From: a bacterium
Lineage (GTDB): Bacteria; CAIWAD01
Reading direction: 5' to 3'
Assembly: GCA_030685015.1 (NCBI GenBank)
Contig: JAUXWS010000027.1
Coordinates: forward strand, 1-32,024
Length of the DNA: 32,024 nt
Part shown: in pieces, positions 1 through 8,165 of the stretch
Layout: every line of letters starts with the position of its first letter
How positions within the stretch are numbered: the stretch's first letter is position 1
Program-made: the position numbers and the translations under genes
The notes under the pieces: model-generated
The model's database searches: none
What the model was told of the DNA's origin: nothing
The model's input: only the letters and a program-made list of their open reading frames with translations

Positions 1-67
1 TCGCGCCGGGCGGGCGAGCTGTTGCCCCATGTGGAGAGGTGGCCGGGGAGTGTCTGCTTCTGCGAAC

Positions 68-94
68 AGGTGTCCGACCCATGGTCGGACACCT
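68..94 (-). terminator. Perfect 12-bp inverted repeat downstream of mcsB
   Basis: AGGTGTCCGACC and its exact complement flank a 3-nt loop, about 60 nt past the mcsB stop codon. A second, shorter palindrome (95-109, 7-bp arms around one base) abuts it. Neither is followed by a T-run on the minus strand, so this is not a textbook intrinsic terminator. It could end the spoIID-prfB-lysS-lolCD-mcsAB transcript by another route, stabilise its 3' end, or be a protein-binding site. Positions 1-155 hold no gene I can support. Confidence 0.4.
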
Positions 95-155
95 CGGCAA
101 GGCTTGCCGCCCCCTGTGAACATGCCCGGCGCCCATGTCCAACCAAAGGGACGGG

Positions 156-1217
156 TCAGTCCAGGGCCGCCCGCAGCAGCCTGGCACGCAGGGCGGAGGC
201 CTGGCGACCGTCCCGTGCGGCATCACCGCGGAGGGCCAGGTGGGCGGGCGCCAGGCTGAGCAGGAGGCGCGTGAAGGGGCCGGGCAGGGCGGGCAGCTCC
301 CAGCCGGCTTCCTTCAATTGACGGCCCAGGCGGAGCAGGGAGAGCTGCTCGACCAGTTCCGGATAGCCCATCAGACGGGCAGCGCGGCAGAGGGCGAGGG
401 CTCGCAGGACGCGGTCCTCCACCTCCAGGCGGCGGTGCCGCTTGAGCTGGGAGCGGGCGGAGCGCTCCGCCTCCTCCAGCCGCCGGGCCGCCTCCAACAG
501 GCGCCGCAGCGTGAGCAGCACCGGGCCCTCGGCGGGCGGGGCTTCACCGTCCGGCCAGGCATCGCCCCGCACATTCTCCAGCACCACGTAGTCGCCGAAG
601 CCCTCCTGCCACGTGCGGTAGCTGAGGCCGCATTCGTAGAGCGGGTCCAGTTGCTCCTCGACCTGCCCCCACCAGGCCAGGGCCGGCAGGTGGAGCACGA
701 GGGAGCCGTGACAGCCGCTCCCGCAGAGGAAGGGGTTGGCCACCAGGCGGCGGCCCGACTCATCCTTGGCCAGCCCCGCCCCGGCCTCCAGGGTCCGGCA
801 ACGCCCGTCCAGGTCGCGGGCCGCCTCTTCCAGCTCCTCCGGCCGGGCCCGCAAGCCCAGCCGCAGGTGGTCCTCGCCCACCAGCAGGGTGTCCCGCCCC
901 TCGCCCTCCTCCACCACCAGCAGGGCCTCGCCGTGCCCCCAGTCGGCCGGCTCCTGCAGCCAGCGCTCGGAGAGGAACTCCCAGTGTTCCCCGCCCAACC
1001 TGGCCAGCAGGCCATGGCGGGGGGGCAAGCCCTGCGGCCAAAGGGTGGACGTCAATTCATCGCGCAGGGCCAGGCGGGCGGCCTCGGTCATCCGGGCGGG
1101 AAAGGCCCGACCGGGCAGGTTGAGCGAGACCTGCAGGCGTCCAAAGAGGAGCGGATGGGAGTCATCGGGCAGCCAGCCCGGCGACTCCTCGCCCAGGCGG
1201 GGGATCAACTCCTTCAG
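156..1217 (-). CDS. McsB-like protein, probable degenerate protein-arginine kinase
   Basis: This 353-residue protein matches the ATP:guanido phosphotransferase (McsB) family over its whole length. Landmarks are GEDHLRL (residues 114-120), LVLHLPAL (173-180) and EVEDRVLRALALCRAARL (265-282). McsB normally phosphorylates arginines to mark proteins for ClpCP. Here key positions differ. The SSRVRLARN motif reads FGRLQVSLN, keeping one of three arginines. The catalytic Cys of CPTNVGTGLR is Asn161, and its Arg is His170. The DHLR Arg and the catalytic-type Glu115 remain. I infer a weak or inactive kinase, possibly a regulatory pseudokinase. The start is uncertain: the CTG at 1217 overlaps the mcsA stop as CTGA and has GGAGG at good spacing, while a TTG at 1208 is the alternative. 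No ctsR or clpC is visible within the window. Confidence 0.78.
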   Translation of the reverse strand: MKELIPRLGEESPGWLPDDSHPLLFGRLQVSLNLPGRAFPARMTEAARLALRDELTSTLWPQGLPPRHGLLARLGGEHWEFLSERWLQEPADWGHGEALLVVEEGEGRDTLLVGEDHLRLGLRARPEELEEAARDLDGRCRTLEAGAGLAKDESGRRLVANPFLCGSGCHGSLVLHLPALAWWGQVEEQLDPLYECGLSYRTWQEGFGDYVVLENVRGDAWPDGEAPPAEGPVLLTLRRLLEAARRLEEAERSARSQLKRHRRLEVEDRVLRALALCRAARLMGYPELVEQLSLLRLGRQLKEAGWELPALPGPFTRLLLSLAPAHLALRGDAARDGRQASALRARLLRAALD

Positions 1218-1609
1218 GGGGCCTCCTCCTGGTCGAGCCGGTCGCGGATGCGGGCGGCCAACTCGTAGTCCTCCAGCAGCAGGGCCAGACTGAGATCGCT
1301 CTCTGCGGGGGGGTGCTCCGTCCGCCGGGGGACCGGGCGGGCCCCATTCCCGCCGATCAAGCCCTCCAGGATCGCCGTGAAGCGAAGGGCGCAGGCCGGA
1401 CAGCCGGCGCGGCCGCTGCGGGCGAAGAGTTCCCAGCCCAGGCCGCAGTCGGGGCAGGGCTCGGGCACTTGCCCCACGGGGAGCAGACGCCACCCGCTCA
1501 GCAGATGCAGGCCGGTGCGGGAGAGACAGGTGTAGCACATGCGCAGGTGATACGATCCGTCGCCTCGTTCGAAGGCGGCGGAGTGCTCGTTGCAGACCTG
1601 GCAAATCAT
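1214..1609 (-). CDS. McsA-like zinc-finger protein with UVR motif
   Basis: This 131-residue protein has four CxxC pairs (C3/C6, C25/C28, C52/C55, C70/C73), expected to bind two zinc ions. A C-terminal UVR-like helix (SLALLLEDYELAARIRDRL, about residues 108-126) follows. This is the McsA arrangement. In Firmicutes McsA activates the arginine kinase McsB and links it to the Clp machinery. Here the gene lies 38 nt after lolD and its stop overlaps the proposed mcsB start, implying translational coupling. The metal-binding residues look intact even though the McsB partner is divergent, so a role as adaptor or regulator independent of arginine phosphorylation is possible. Confidence 0.88.
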   Translation of the reverse strand: MICQVCNEHSAAFERGDGSYHLRMCYTCLSRTGLHLLSGWRLLPVGQVPEPCPDCGLGWELFARSGRAGCPACALRFTAILEGLIGGNGARPVPRRTEHPPAESDLSLALLLEDYELAARIRDRLDQEEAP

Positions 1610-1647
1610 CGGACACCTCCACGTGCGCGGCGGGCGTCCGCCCCCCG

Positions 1648-2328
1648 CTATCCGTTGATTCGGCCGTCTTCCAGTTCCAGAACGCGATGGGCGATCCGGG
1701 CCAGATGGGGGTCATGGGTCACCATGATGAGACAGCGGCCGGGTTCGGCCATGATCCCCAGGACGTCCGCCAGCACCCGGTCCGCTTGCAGGCGGTCCAG
1801 GTTGCCGGTGGGTTCATCGGCGAGCAGGATGGCGGGAGAGGGGACCAGGGCCCGGGCCAGGGCCACGCGGGCGCATTCGCCGCCCGACAATTCGACCGGG
1901 TGATGGGTCAGGCGGTGATCCAGTCCGAAGCGCTCCAGCCAGGTGCGGGCCTCGTGCTCGGCCCGGGCCGGATCCAGACCGGCGATCAGGCCGGCCAGTT
2001 GCACGTTCTCCAGGGCGTTGAAATCGGGCAGCAGGTGATGGGACTGGAAGACGAAGCCCACGCTGCGGGCGCGCAGCCGGGCGCGGGCGGCCTCGCCGCC
2101 GGCCCACAGGCTCTCGCCCAGCAGATGGACCTCTCCCGCGCTGGGGGCCTCCAGTCCTCCCAGCACATGCAACAGCGTGCTCTTGCCGGAGCCGCTGCGC
2201 CCCACCACCGCCAGGATCTCGCCGTCGCGGGCGTCCAGGTCCAGCCCCATCAACACGTCCACGGTTCCCCCCGGGTGGGGAAAACTCTTGCACAGGGCGC
2301 GGGCCGTCAGCAGCAGGTCATCCTTCAT
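1648..2328 (-). CDS. Lipoprotein-releasing ABC transporter ATP-binding protein LolD
   Basis: This 226-residue ABC ATPase has Walker A GRSGSGKS (residues 43-50), the signature LSGGECARVALARAL, and Walker B ILLADEPTGNLD followed by the H-loop VTHD. The NLD ending and short length are typical of the LolD/MacB branch. It should power extraction of lipoproteins from the inner membrane together with the permease encoded just upstream. Its ATG at 2328 lies 11 nt inside the lolC reading frame, so the two are translationally coupled. The pairing with a LolC/E-type permease supports Lol over a MacB-type exporter. Confidence 0.9.
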   Translation of the reverse strand: MKDDLLLTARALCKSFPHPGGTVDVLMGLDLDARDGEILAVVGRSGSGKSTLLHVLGGLEAPSAGEVHLLGESLWAGGEAARARLRARSVGFVFQSHHLLPDFNALENVQLAGLIAGLDPARAEHEARTWLERFGLDHRLTHHPVELSGGECARVALARALVPSPAILLADEPTGNLDRLQADRVLADVLGIMAEPGRCLIMVTHDPHLARIAHRVLELEDGRING

Positions 2329-3553
2329 GGCGGATCACCTCCACCGGATGCAGGTTGCTGGCCCGCCAGGCCGGGTAGAGGGTGGCGAGCAGGCTGATGA
2401 CCAGCGCGCTCAGCACCACCGTGACCACATCCGGCCAGCGCAGCTCCACGGGGAAGGTGCTGATGAAGTACACGTCCGGGGGCAGGCTGAGCAGCTTGAA
2501 GCGGATCTGCAGCCAGCAGATGAAGAGGCCCAGCGCGGCGCCCAGCAGGGTGCCCGTGCCTCCCAGCAGCAGGCCTTCACGGACGAAGATGCGCCGGATG
2601 GCGGCGGGGTCGGCGCCCAGGGCCTTGAGAATGCCAATCTCCCGCCGGCGCTCCATGGTGACCATGGTGAGGACGGAGATGATGTTGAAGGCCGCCACCA
2701 GGACGATCAGGCTCAGCATGATGAACATCATCCATTTCTCCAGCTTCATCATGCTGAACAGGTTCTTGTGCATGTCATACCAGGTCCAGGCGGCGAGGGG
2801 ATAGTCCAGGCGCTCCATCAGCCAGTTCTTGGCCGCGCCCGCCCGCTCCACGTTGTCCAGGCGGATCTCCAGTCCCGTCACGAGGGAGCCCATGCGAAAG
2901 ATGGACTGGGCCTCGGCCAGGCTGATGAAGGCGATGGCGTCGTCGAACTCGTAGATGCCCAGCTCGAAGATGCCGCTCACCTGGAAGCGGCGCACCAGGG
3001 GCTGGCTGTAGGTGGAGACGATGCCCGTGGGGGACAGCAGCAGCAGGGTGTCGCCCGTGACCACGCCCAGGCCGGCGGCCAGGTAGCGACCCACCAGGAT
3101 GCCGGGCAGGCCGTCCTCCTCCCGCGCCTCCACCACCGGGCTGCCCTCGAGCAGGGACTCCGGGCGCTGCAGGACGGTGGCCAGACCCTCCGGCGTGCTG
3201 CCGCGGATGACCGCCCCCTCGCTCTCGCCGCGGAAGCGCAGCATGCCCTTGTCCAGGACGTAGGGATGGATCTCCCGCAGGTGCGGCAGGCCGGACAGCC
3301 GCTGGGCCAGGGCCTCGTGGTCGGCGATGCCGCGCTCGTGCCAGCTGCGCACGCGCAGGTGGGCGTCCAGCCCCACGATGCGTCCCTGGACCTCGCTCTC
3401 GAAGCCGCTCATCACCGCCAGGACGAGGATGAGGGCCGCCGTGCCCAGGAAGATGCCCAGCACGGAGAACCAGGTGACGACCGAAATGAAGCCCAGGTGG
3501 TGCCGTCCGCGCAGGTGGCGCAGGGCCACCGCCGCCTCCCAGCCGCCGCTCAT
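2318..3553 (-). CDS. Lipoprotein-releasing permease LolC/LolE family
   Basis: This 411-residue permease has the LolC/E/MacB-type topology: one N-terminal membrane segment (about residues 20-48, ending VLAVMSGFE), a large periplasmic domain (about 50-270), and three C-terminal membrane segments. The conserved cytoplasmic loop MERRREIGILKALGADPAAIRRIF is present. It should form a homodimer or heterodimer that passes outer-membrane lipoproteins to a LolA-like carrier. Only one permease gene is present here, so a homodimer (LolF-like) is possible. The ATG at 3553 overlaps the lysS stop as ATGA, and the 3' end overlaps lolD by 11 nt. Confidence 0.9.
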   Translation of the reverse strand: MSGGWEAAVALRHLRGRHHLGFISVVTWFSVLGIFLGTAALILVLAVMSGFESEVQGRIVGLDAHLRVRSWHERGIADHEALAQRLSGLPHLREIHPYVLDKGMLRFRGESEGAVIRGSTPEGLATVLQRPESLLEGSPVVEAREEDGLPGILVGRYLAAGLGVVTGDTLLLLSPTGIVSTYSQPLVRRFQVSGIFELGIYEFDDAIAFISLAEAQSIFRMGSLVTGLEIRLDNVERAGAAKNWLMERLDYPLAAWTWYDMHKNLFSMMKLEKWMMFIMLSLIVLVAAFNIISVLTMVTMERRREIGILKALGADPAAIRRIFVREGLLLGGTGTLLGAALGLFICWLQIRFKLLSLPPDVYFISTFPVELRWPDVVTVVLSALVISLLATLYPAWRASNLHPVEVIRHEG

Positions 3554-5055
3554 GCCGGACCCTGGGGCCGCATGGTCGGGAAGAAAATGACGTCGCGGAT
3601 GGACTCGGCCCCCGTCAAGAGCATGACGAGGCGGTCGATCCCGATGCCCAGGCCGGCGGTGGGCGGCATGCCGATCTCCAGCGCGCGGATGAAGTCCTCG
3701 TCCAGGGGGTGGGCTTCCGCGTCGCCGCGCTGGATCAGGGCGTGCTGCTCCAGGAAACGCTGTCTCTGGTCGATGGGGTCGTTCAACTCCGTGAAGCTGT
3801 TGCACAGCTCCTTGCCCGCCACCACCGCCTCGAAGCGCTCCACCAAGCGGGGATGCTCGCGGTGCCGGCGGGCGAGGGGACTCATCTCGCGCGGATGATC
3901 ACAGACGAAGACAGGCTGGATCAGACCCGGCTCCACTAGTTCGCCGAAGATGGCGTCCACCATGCCGCTCCAGCCGGCCGTGGGCTCCACCTCCACGTGG
4001 TGCCGCCCGGCCAGCTTGCGCAGTTCGGGTTCGTCCATCTCCAGCAGGTCCTCGCCCGTCGCCTCGCGCAGCAGATCCATCAGGGTGGCACGCCGCCACG
4101 GGGGGGCCAACTCCACCTCGTGGCCGCGCAGGCCGACACGGGTCGTGCCGTGCAGTTCCAGGGCCAGACCACTGACCAGGGTCTCCACCAGGCTCATCAT
4201 GTCCCGGTAGTCCTGGTAGGCGGCGTAGCACTCCAACTGCGTGAACTCGGGGTTGTGGAAGCGGTCCATCCCCTCGTTGCGGAAGTCCCGGGCGAATTCA
4301 AAGACACGGTCGAAGCCGCCCACGATCAGGCGCTTCAGGTACAACTCGTTGGCGATGCGCAAATAGAGCCGCATGTCCAGCGCGTTGTGGTGGGTGACGA
4401 AAGGGCGCGCCGCCGCTCCTCCGTAGAGGGGCTGCAGGATGGGGGTCTCCACCTCCAGGTAGCCCGCCATCTCCAGGTGCCGGCGCATGGCCGACACAAT
4501 GCGGCTGCGCTGCTCGAAGACCGTCCGGGTGGACGGGTTGACCAGCAGGTCCACATAACGTTGGCGGTAGCGCTGATCCTTGTCGGTGAACTCGTCGAAA
4601 ACCTGACCGTCCTTCTCCTTGGAGGAGGGCAGGGGGTGCAGGTTCTTGGCCAGCAAGCGGATATGACTGACTTCGATGGACCGCTCGCCGCTTTTCGTAA
4701 CGAATGCTTTTCCATTCACGCCAACAATGTCGCCGATGTCAAAGAGCTTGAAGACATCGTAGATATCGGCACCCACGGCGTCCCGCTGGACGTAAAGCTG
4801 GATTTTCTCCCCGCCGTCGAGGAGTTCGGCAAAACTTGCCTTGCCCATTCTCCGCATGGCCATCAGGCGTCCGGCCAGGGCGAGGGCGCTGCCCGCCTCC
4901 GCCCATTCATCAAAGCGGGCGTGGACCTCCCCAACACGCTGTTCGCGGGTGAAACCGATGGGCCAGGGCTCGACGCCCAGCGCGCGGAGGCGCTCCAGCT
5001 TCTCACGGCGCTGCTGGAGCACGGGCGCCAGGCGCGGCCCCTCTTCGATGGACAT
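3550..5055 (-). CDS. Lysyl-tRNA synthetase, class II
   Basis: This 501-residue protein charges tRNA-Lys with lysine in the cytoplasm. It has the N-terminal OB-fold anticodon-binding domain (about residues 55-155) and the class II catalytic core. Motif 2 contains FRNEGMDRFHNPEFTQLE and motif 3 contains GIGIDRLVMLLTG. The length is normal for bacterial LysS. I chose ATG 5055 because it follows the prfB stop by 11 nt, has a GAGGGA element upstream, and gives the usual N-terminus. The stop overlaps the lolC start by ATGA. No truncation or missing motif was seen. Confidence 0.96.
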   Translation of the reverse strand: MSIEEGPRLAPVLQQRREKLERLRALGVEPWPIGFTREQRVGEVHARFDEWAEAGSALALAGRLMAMRRMGKASFAELLDGGEKIQLYVQRDAVGADIYDVFKLFDIGDIVGVNGKAFVTKSGERSIEVSHIRLLAKNLHPLPSSKEKDGQVFDEFTDKDQRYRQRYVDLLVNPSTRTVFEQRSRIVSAMRRHLEMAGYLEVETPILQPLYGGAAARPFVTHHNALDMRLYLRIANELYLKRLIVGGFDRVFEFARDFRNEGMDRFHNPEFTQLECYAAYQDYRDMMSLVETLVSGLALELHGTTRVGLRGHEVELAPPWRRATLMDLLREATGEDLLEMDEPELRKLAGRHHVEVEPTAGWSGMVDAIFGELVEPGLIQPVFVCDHPREMSPLARRHREHPRLVERFEAVVAGKELCNSFTELNDPIDQRQRFLEQHALIQRGDAEAHPLDEDFIRALEIGMPPTAGLGIGIDRLVMLLTGAESIRDVIFFPTMRPQGPA

Positions 5056-5066
5056 GGTGTCGTCCC

Positions 5067-6195
5067 TCACTTGTCGGCGCGGGGCCGGTTGAGCACGGGA
5101 TCCAGCAGGAAGCCGCGCACGAAGCGCAGCAGCTCCCCGCCCAGGACACCGGTCGTGTCGCTGGTCTCGACCCCCGTGCGGTGGTCCTTGACCATGTTGT
5201 AGGGGTGCAGCACGTAGCTGCGGATCTGCGAGCCCCAGGCGTTGTCCAGCTTGGTGCCCTCGAGCACGACCCGCTTGGCCTCCTCCTCGTCGCGCTTCTT
5301 CGCCAGCAGGCGGCTCTTGAGCATCTTCATGGCCGTGGCGCGGTTGCGGGACTGGCTGCGCTCGTTCTGGCACTGCACAACGATGCCGCTGGGCAGGTGG
5401 GTCATGCGGATGGCGCTGTCCGTCTTGTTGACGTGCTGGCCGCCCGCCCCCGAGGCGCGGTAGGTGTCCACCCGGATCTCGCTGGGATCGATCACGATCT
5501 CCGGGTCCTCCTCCTCCACCACGGGATAGAGGAAGACGCTGGCGAAGCTGGTGTGGCGGCGGCTTTGGCTGTCGAAGGGCGAGATGCGCACCAGGCGGTG
5601 CACGCCGATCTCGCTGCGCAGGTAGCCGAAGACGTTGGCGCCGCTGATCTCGATGGACGCGTTCTTGATGCCGGCCAGTTCGCCCGGCTGCTCGTCCAGC
5701 GTCTCCATCTTCCAGCCCTGGCTCTCGCAGAAGGCCCGGAACATGCGCAGCAGCATGCCCGCCCAGTCCTCCGATTCCGAACCGCCGGCGCCGGGGTGGA
5801 CGGTGAGGATGGCGTTCTTCTCGTCGTCCGGCCCGCACAGCATGGTGGCCAACTCCAGCGCGTCGAGATCCGCCTCGAGGGTGCGCGTCAGCTGGGCCAG
5901 CTCCTCCAGCTCGTCCTCGGCGGACAGTTCAAGTAGGTCGGCGATGTCCCGGCATTCCGTCTCGACGTGCTGGTAGCGGTTGACCACCTGCTTCAGGCGG
6001 GCCGCCTCCTGCAGGATGGTGCGGGCCTGGGTCGGTTGCTCCCAGAAGTCCGGAGCCTGGCTGCGGGCCTCCAACTCATTGGCCTTCTCCTGGCGGCGAT
6101 CGACGTCAAAGACTCCTCCGCAAATGCCCCAGCCGCAGCTCGCCCTGCTTCAGCACACGCTTGAGGTCGCTCTTGAGGATCGCCATCGTCGTCAT
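5067..6195 (-). CDS. Peptide chain release factor 2, made by programmed +1 frameshift
   Basis: RF2 releases peptides at UGA and UAA. The main frame (5067-6107) carries the codon-recognition tripeptide SPF in RISPFDSQSRRH and the catalytic GGQ in SGAGGQHVNKTDSAIR. Upstream, a short zero-frame ORF begins at ATG 6195 (or ATG 6186, better spaced from AAAGGA) and ends in-frame at TGA 6106-6108. A +1 slip at CTT joins it to DVDRRQEKANELEAR, the standard RF2 N-terminus. The first ATG overlaps the SpoIID stop as ATGA. A single-frame annotation would miss the first 28 or so residues or call a pseudogene; the slippery site shows it is intact. Confidence 0.95.
6105..6117 (-). promoter_or_regulatory. prfB programmed +1 frameshift site
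   Basis: On the minus strand the sequence reads GGAGG, AGT, CTT, TGA, C. The SD-like GGAGG sits 3 nt before the CTT slippery codon, the same spacing as the known E. coli prfB site, and the next codon is UGA followed by C, a weak stop context. When RF2 is scarce the ribosome slips forward onto GAC and completes RF2, giving autoregulation. All elements are seen directly; the mechanism is the established one for this gene. Confidence 0.95.
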
Positions 6196-7817
6196 GTCCT
6201 TTCAAGTGGACCGCCCGTGGGCGGATAGAGCCTGATCAACTCGGTACCCGGAAAGTAGTGGTCCAGGATGCCTGCGCAATCGAGACCGGCTTCGGCCAGG
6301 GCGCCGGCGCCCACCTGGCAGAGGCCGCAGCCGTGGCCCTCACCGGCGCCGCACAGGCTGAAGGAATGGGGCAGGCCCTCGGCGTCCTGCTCGGCGTGGA
6401 CGCTGAAGCAGCTGCTGAGCAGCCGGCCCGGGGCAAGTGCCTCACGGATCTTCAGCTCTTTCTGCAGCCTCAGGTTGTGGCGGCTGCCGATCAGCTCCAG
6501 CTCGATGATGCGGCCCGAGACGCCCCGCTTGACGGGCACGATCTCATAGAGGGTGCCCAGGTCGACGCCGGTCTTGCGCAAGACGATCTGCTCCAGCTCG
6601 GCCCGCATGAAGACCTCCTTCCAGCGGAAGGTGCGGCGCGATCGTTCGAGCAGGGCGGGGTGCTGCGAACGGGTGACCCGGCAGAGACAATCCGCCGGCG
6701 GATTGAGGATCCAATTCCGCACCGCCGCCTCCCGGGCCAGGGAGACGCGCCGCGTGGTCGCTTCCGCCGTGTCCGGGCGGCCGCGCAGCACGGCCTCGGG
6801 CGGCGTGGACCAGACGTTCTCCTTGTGTTCGCCATGGCCGCCGCAGCAAGCGTGGACCACCGCGTCGCAGATCTCGTCCCGGCAAAGGATCACTTCGCCG
6901 CGACTCTCGTCCACGGCCCGGTCGCAATCCTCGTCGCGGTGGGTCAGACCGCTGTAATGGAAGCAGTGGCCTCCCGCGCAGAAGTGCCAATCCTCATTGC
7001 GATGGCGCATGCCCAGCATGGCCAGGGCCATGGAGCGAACCGCCACGGCGGCGGCGCGCTGGGCCTGGGAGGGAAAGCCCGTCTCCAGCTCGGCGGGCAG
7101 GACGCCCTTCAGCCACTCGTCCACCGCCAGCTCGTTGACCACGGCCAGCTGGCCATGGTTGTCCACCCGGAACTCGAGGTCACCGCTGAACCGCCGGTCC
7201 TCCAGCGGGCTGTCCGGCCAGCGCTCGCAGGGCAGGCGGAAGAGGGTGACGGCGCCCCCCGCCTCCGGCCGGATGCGCAGCCCCTCCCCCACTTCCTGGT
7301 CCAGCTCGAAGGACGCGTCGGTGATCTCCACCTGGCCGGCCGGCGGGATCAGACGTTCGCGCACCAGGCGGGGTCGCCACGCGTTCTGGAAATGGGTCAT
7401 CAGCTCGGCCGCGGCGGCGGGATCTTCAAAGGAGCCGCAGACCACGCGGTATCGCTTGCGGCCCGGTCGCACCGTCGCGTCGGGCGCCTGGACAGCGCCC
7501 AGCTCCACGATGCGGGCCTCGTAACCCTGGGCGGCCAAGCGGCCCACCACCCGCCGGGCGGCGCGCGGGTCGGACGTGGCGGTCACGATGACGGCGTGGC
7601 GCAGGCTGGCCGGCACCCCGTTCTGTGTCCGCACCATCCAGCGGCGGTCGGAGGCATCCAGCCGGTGCAGCAGGTCCCCGGCCAGGGTCTCCAGACGGAA
7701 GGGTCCCTGGACCCTGATTTCGATCTTGCTCAAGCGCTCGGCCAACAGGACGCGGATGAGCGGCGCGGCCTTCCACGGCGTCGCCCTGGCATTCTTGCTC
7801 CTGCTGGTGCGAGCCAT
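6192..7817 (-). CDS. SpoIID/LytB-domain protein, Cys-rich, no evident signal peptide
   Basis: This 541-residue protein has a SPOR-like or FlgD-like stretch near residues 75-150 (RYRVVCGSFEDP). A SpoIID domain begins near 205, with the catalytic-type Glu243 in GVLPAELETGFP. Motifs ACCGGHGEHKENVW and GEGHGCGLCQVGA are also typical. SpoIID domains are lytic transglycosylases acting on peptide-denuded glycan; the non-sporulating role here is unknown. Roughly 17 cysteines are present and I see no hydrophobic leader, so localisation is unclear. ATG 7817 is preferred over ATG 7826 because AAGGA is better spaced. The stop overlaps prfB by ATGA, so it heads the prfB-lysS-lol-mcs operon. Confidence 0.8.
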   Translation of the reverse strand: MARTSRSKNARATPWKAAPLIRVLLAERLSKIEIRVQGPFRLETLAGDLLHRLDASDRRWMVRTQNGVPASLRHAVIVTATSDPRAARRVVGRLAAQGYEARIVELGAVQAPDATVRPGRKRYRVVCGSFEDPAAAAELMTHFQNAWRPRLVRERLIPPAGQVEITDASFELDQEVGEGLRIRPEAGGAVTLFRLPCERWPDSPLEDRRFSGDLEFRVDNHGQLAVVNELAVDEWLKGVLPAELETGFPSQAQRAAAVAVRSMALAMLGMRHRNEDWHFCAGGHCFHYSGLTHRDEDCDRAVDESRGEVILCRDEICDAVVHACCGGHGEHKENVWSTPPEAVLRGRPDTAEATTRRVSLAREAAVRNWILNPPADCLCRVTRSQHPALLERSRRTFRWKEVFMRAELEQIVLRKTGVDLGTLYEIVPVKRGVSGRIIELELIGSRHNLRLQKELKIREALAPGRLLSSCFSVHAEQDAEGLPHSFSLCGAGEGHGCGLCQVGAGALAEAGLDCAGILDHYFPGTELIRLYPPTGGPLERT

Positions 7818-7933
7818 CGTCAGCATCCTTGGGTCGATATCCGGCTTTCCAGCGGTCTGATGCTTGCGCTTCGCACTTCCGGATCAATTCCTTCGGACAT
7901 CCGCATGTTCAGCCGCCTTTCCGGAAAGTGCTT

Positions 7934-7962
7934 AATTTATCCAGCAAGGAGGCGGGAAGCAA
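7934..7962 (-). promoter_or_regulatory. Probable sigma70-type promoter for the spoIID-prfB-lysS-lolCD-mcsAB operon
   Basis: TTGCTT (7957-7962) and TAAATT (7934-7939) are separated by exactly 17 nt on the minus strand, placing a start near 7927, about 110 nt before the SpoIID ATG. The -10 matches the consensus at 4 of 6 positions. A perfect 12-bp palindrome, CTTTCCGGAAAG (7917-7928), lies over the predicted transcription start and could be an operator. Confidence 0.5.
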
Positions 7963-8088
7963 GGTTGCCGGATCATTCCAATTCTGCCTCAAGCACATGG
8001 AATGGGCCACATATGGCATCATGTCACGGTGGGTTGTGGTACATGATCTTTAAGAAAGTAAGCTTTAGCTTATTTAATGGCAAGATTT

Positions 8089-8094
8089 TATAAT
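8089..8094 (+). promoter_or_regulatory. Consensus -10 box (TATAAT) upstream of the small plus-strand gene
   Basis: A perfect TATAAT occurs in an AT-rich stretch 72 nt before ATG 8166. The -35 position (TAGCTT or TTAGCT, 17 or 18 nt upstream) is poor, so the promoter may rely on the AT-rich DNA or an activator. A strong AAGGAAGGA ribosome-binding sequence lies at about 8146-8154. Confidence 0.45.
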
Positions 8095-8165
8095 TTTAGA
8101 TTTTGCCTACTTATTAATCGTCATTACAAATCACATAACCCTGAAAAGGAAGGAAGACAACCAGC

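Larger units (their letters stand above)
7827..8165. other. Divergent intergenic region, 339 nt
   Basis: This region separates the minus-strand spoIID operon from the plus-strand gene at 8166. It holds a minus-strand promoter (7934-7962), the palindrome 7917-7928, and a markedly AT-rich stretch from about 8041 to 8140 that contrasts with the GC-rich surroundings and carries a TATAAT box. No further gene with a convincing start or coding character was found. Confidence 0.7.

Noticed and set aside
3550-5838. lysS reading extended upstream into prfB
   Set aside because: Residues before ATG 5055 are out-of-frame prfB sequence. The start at 5055 gives the normal LysRS length.
5067-6195. prfB as a pseudogene because of the in-frame TGA
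   Set aside because: The TGA is in the standard programmed frameshift context and the downstream frame has all RF2 motifs.
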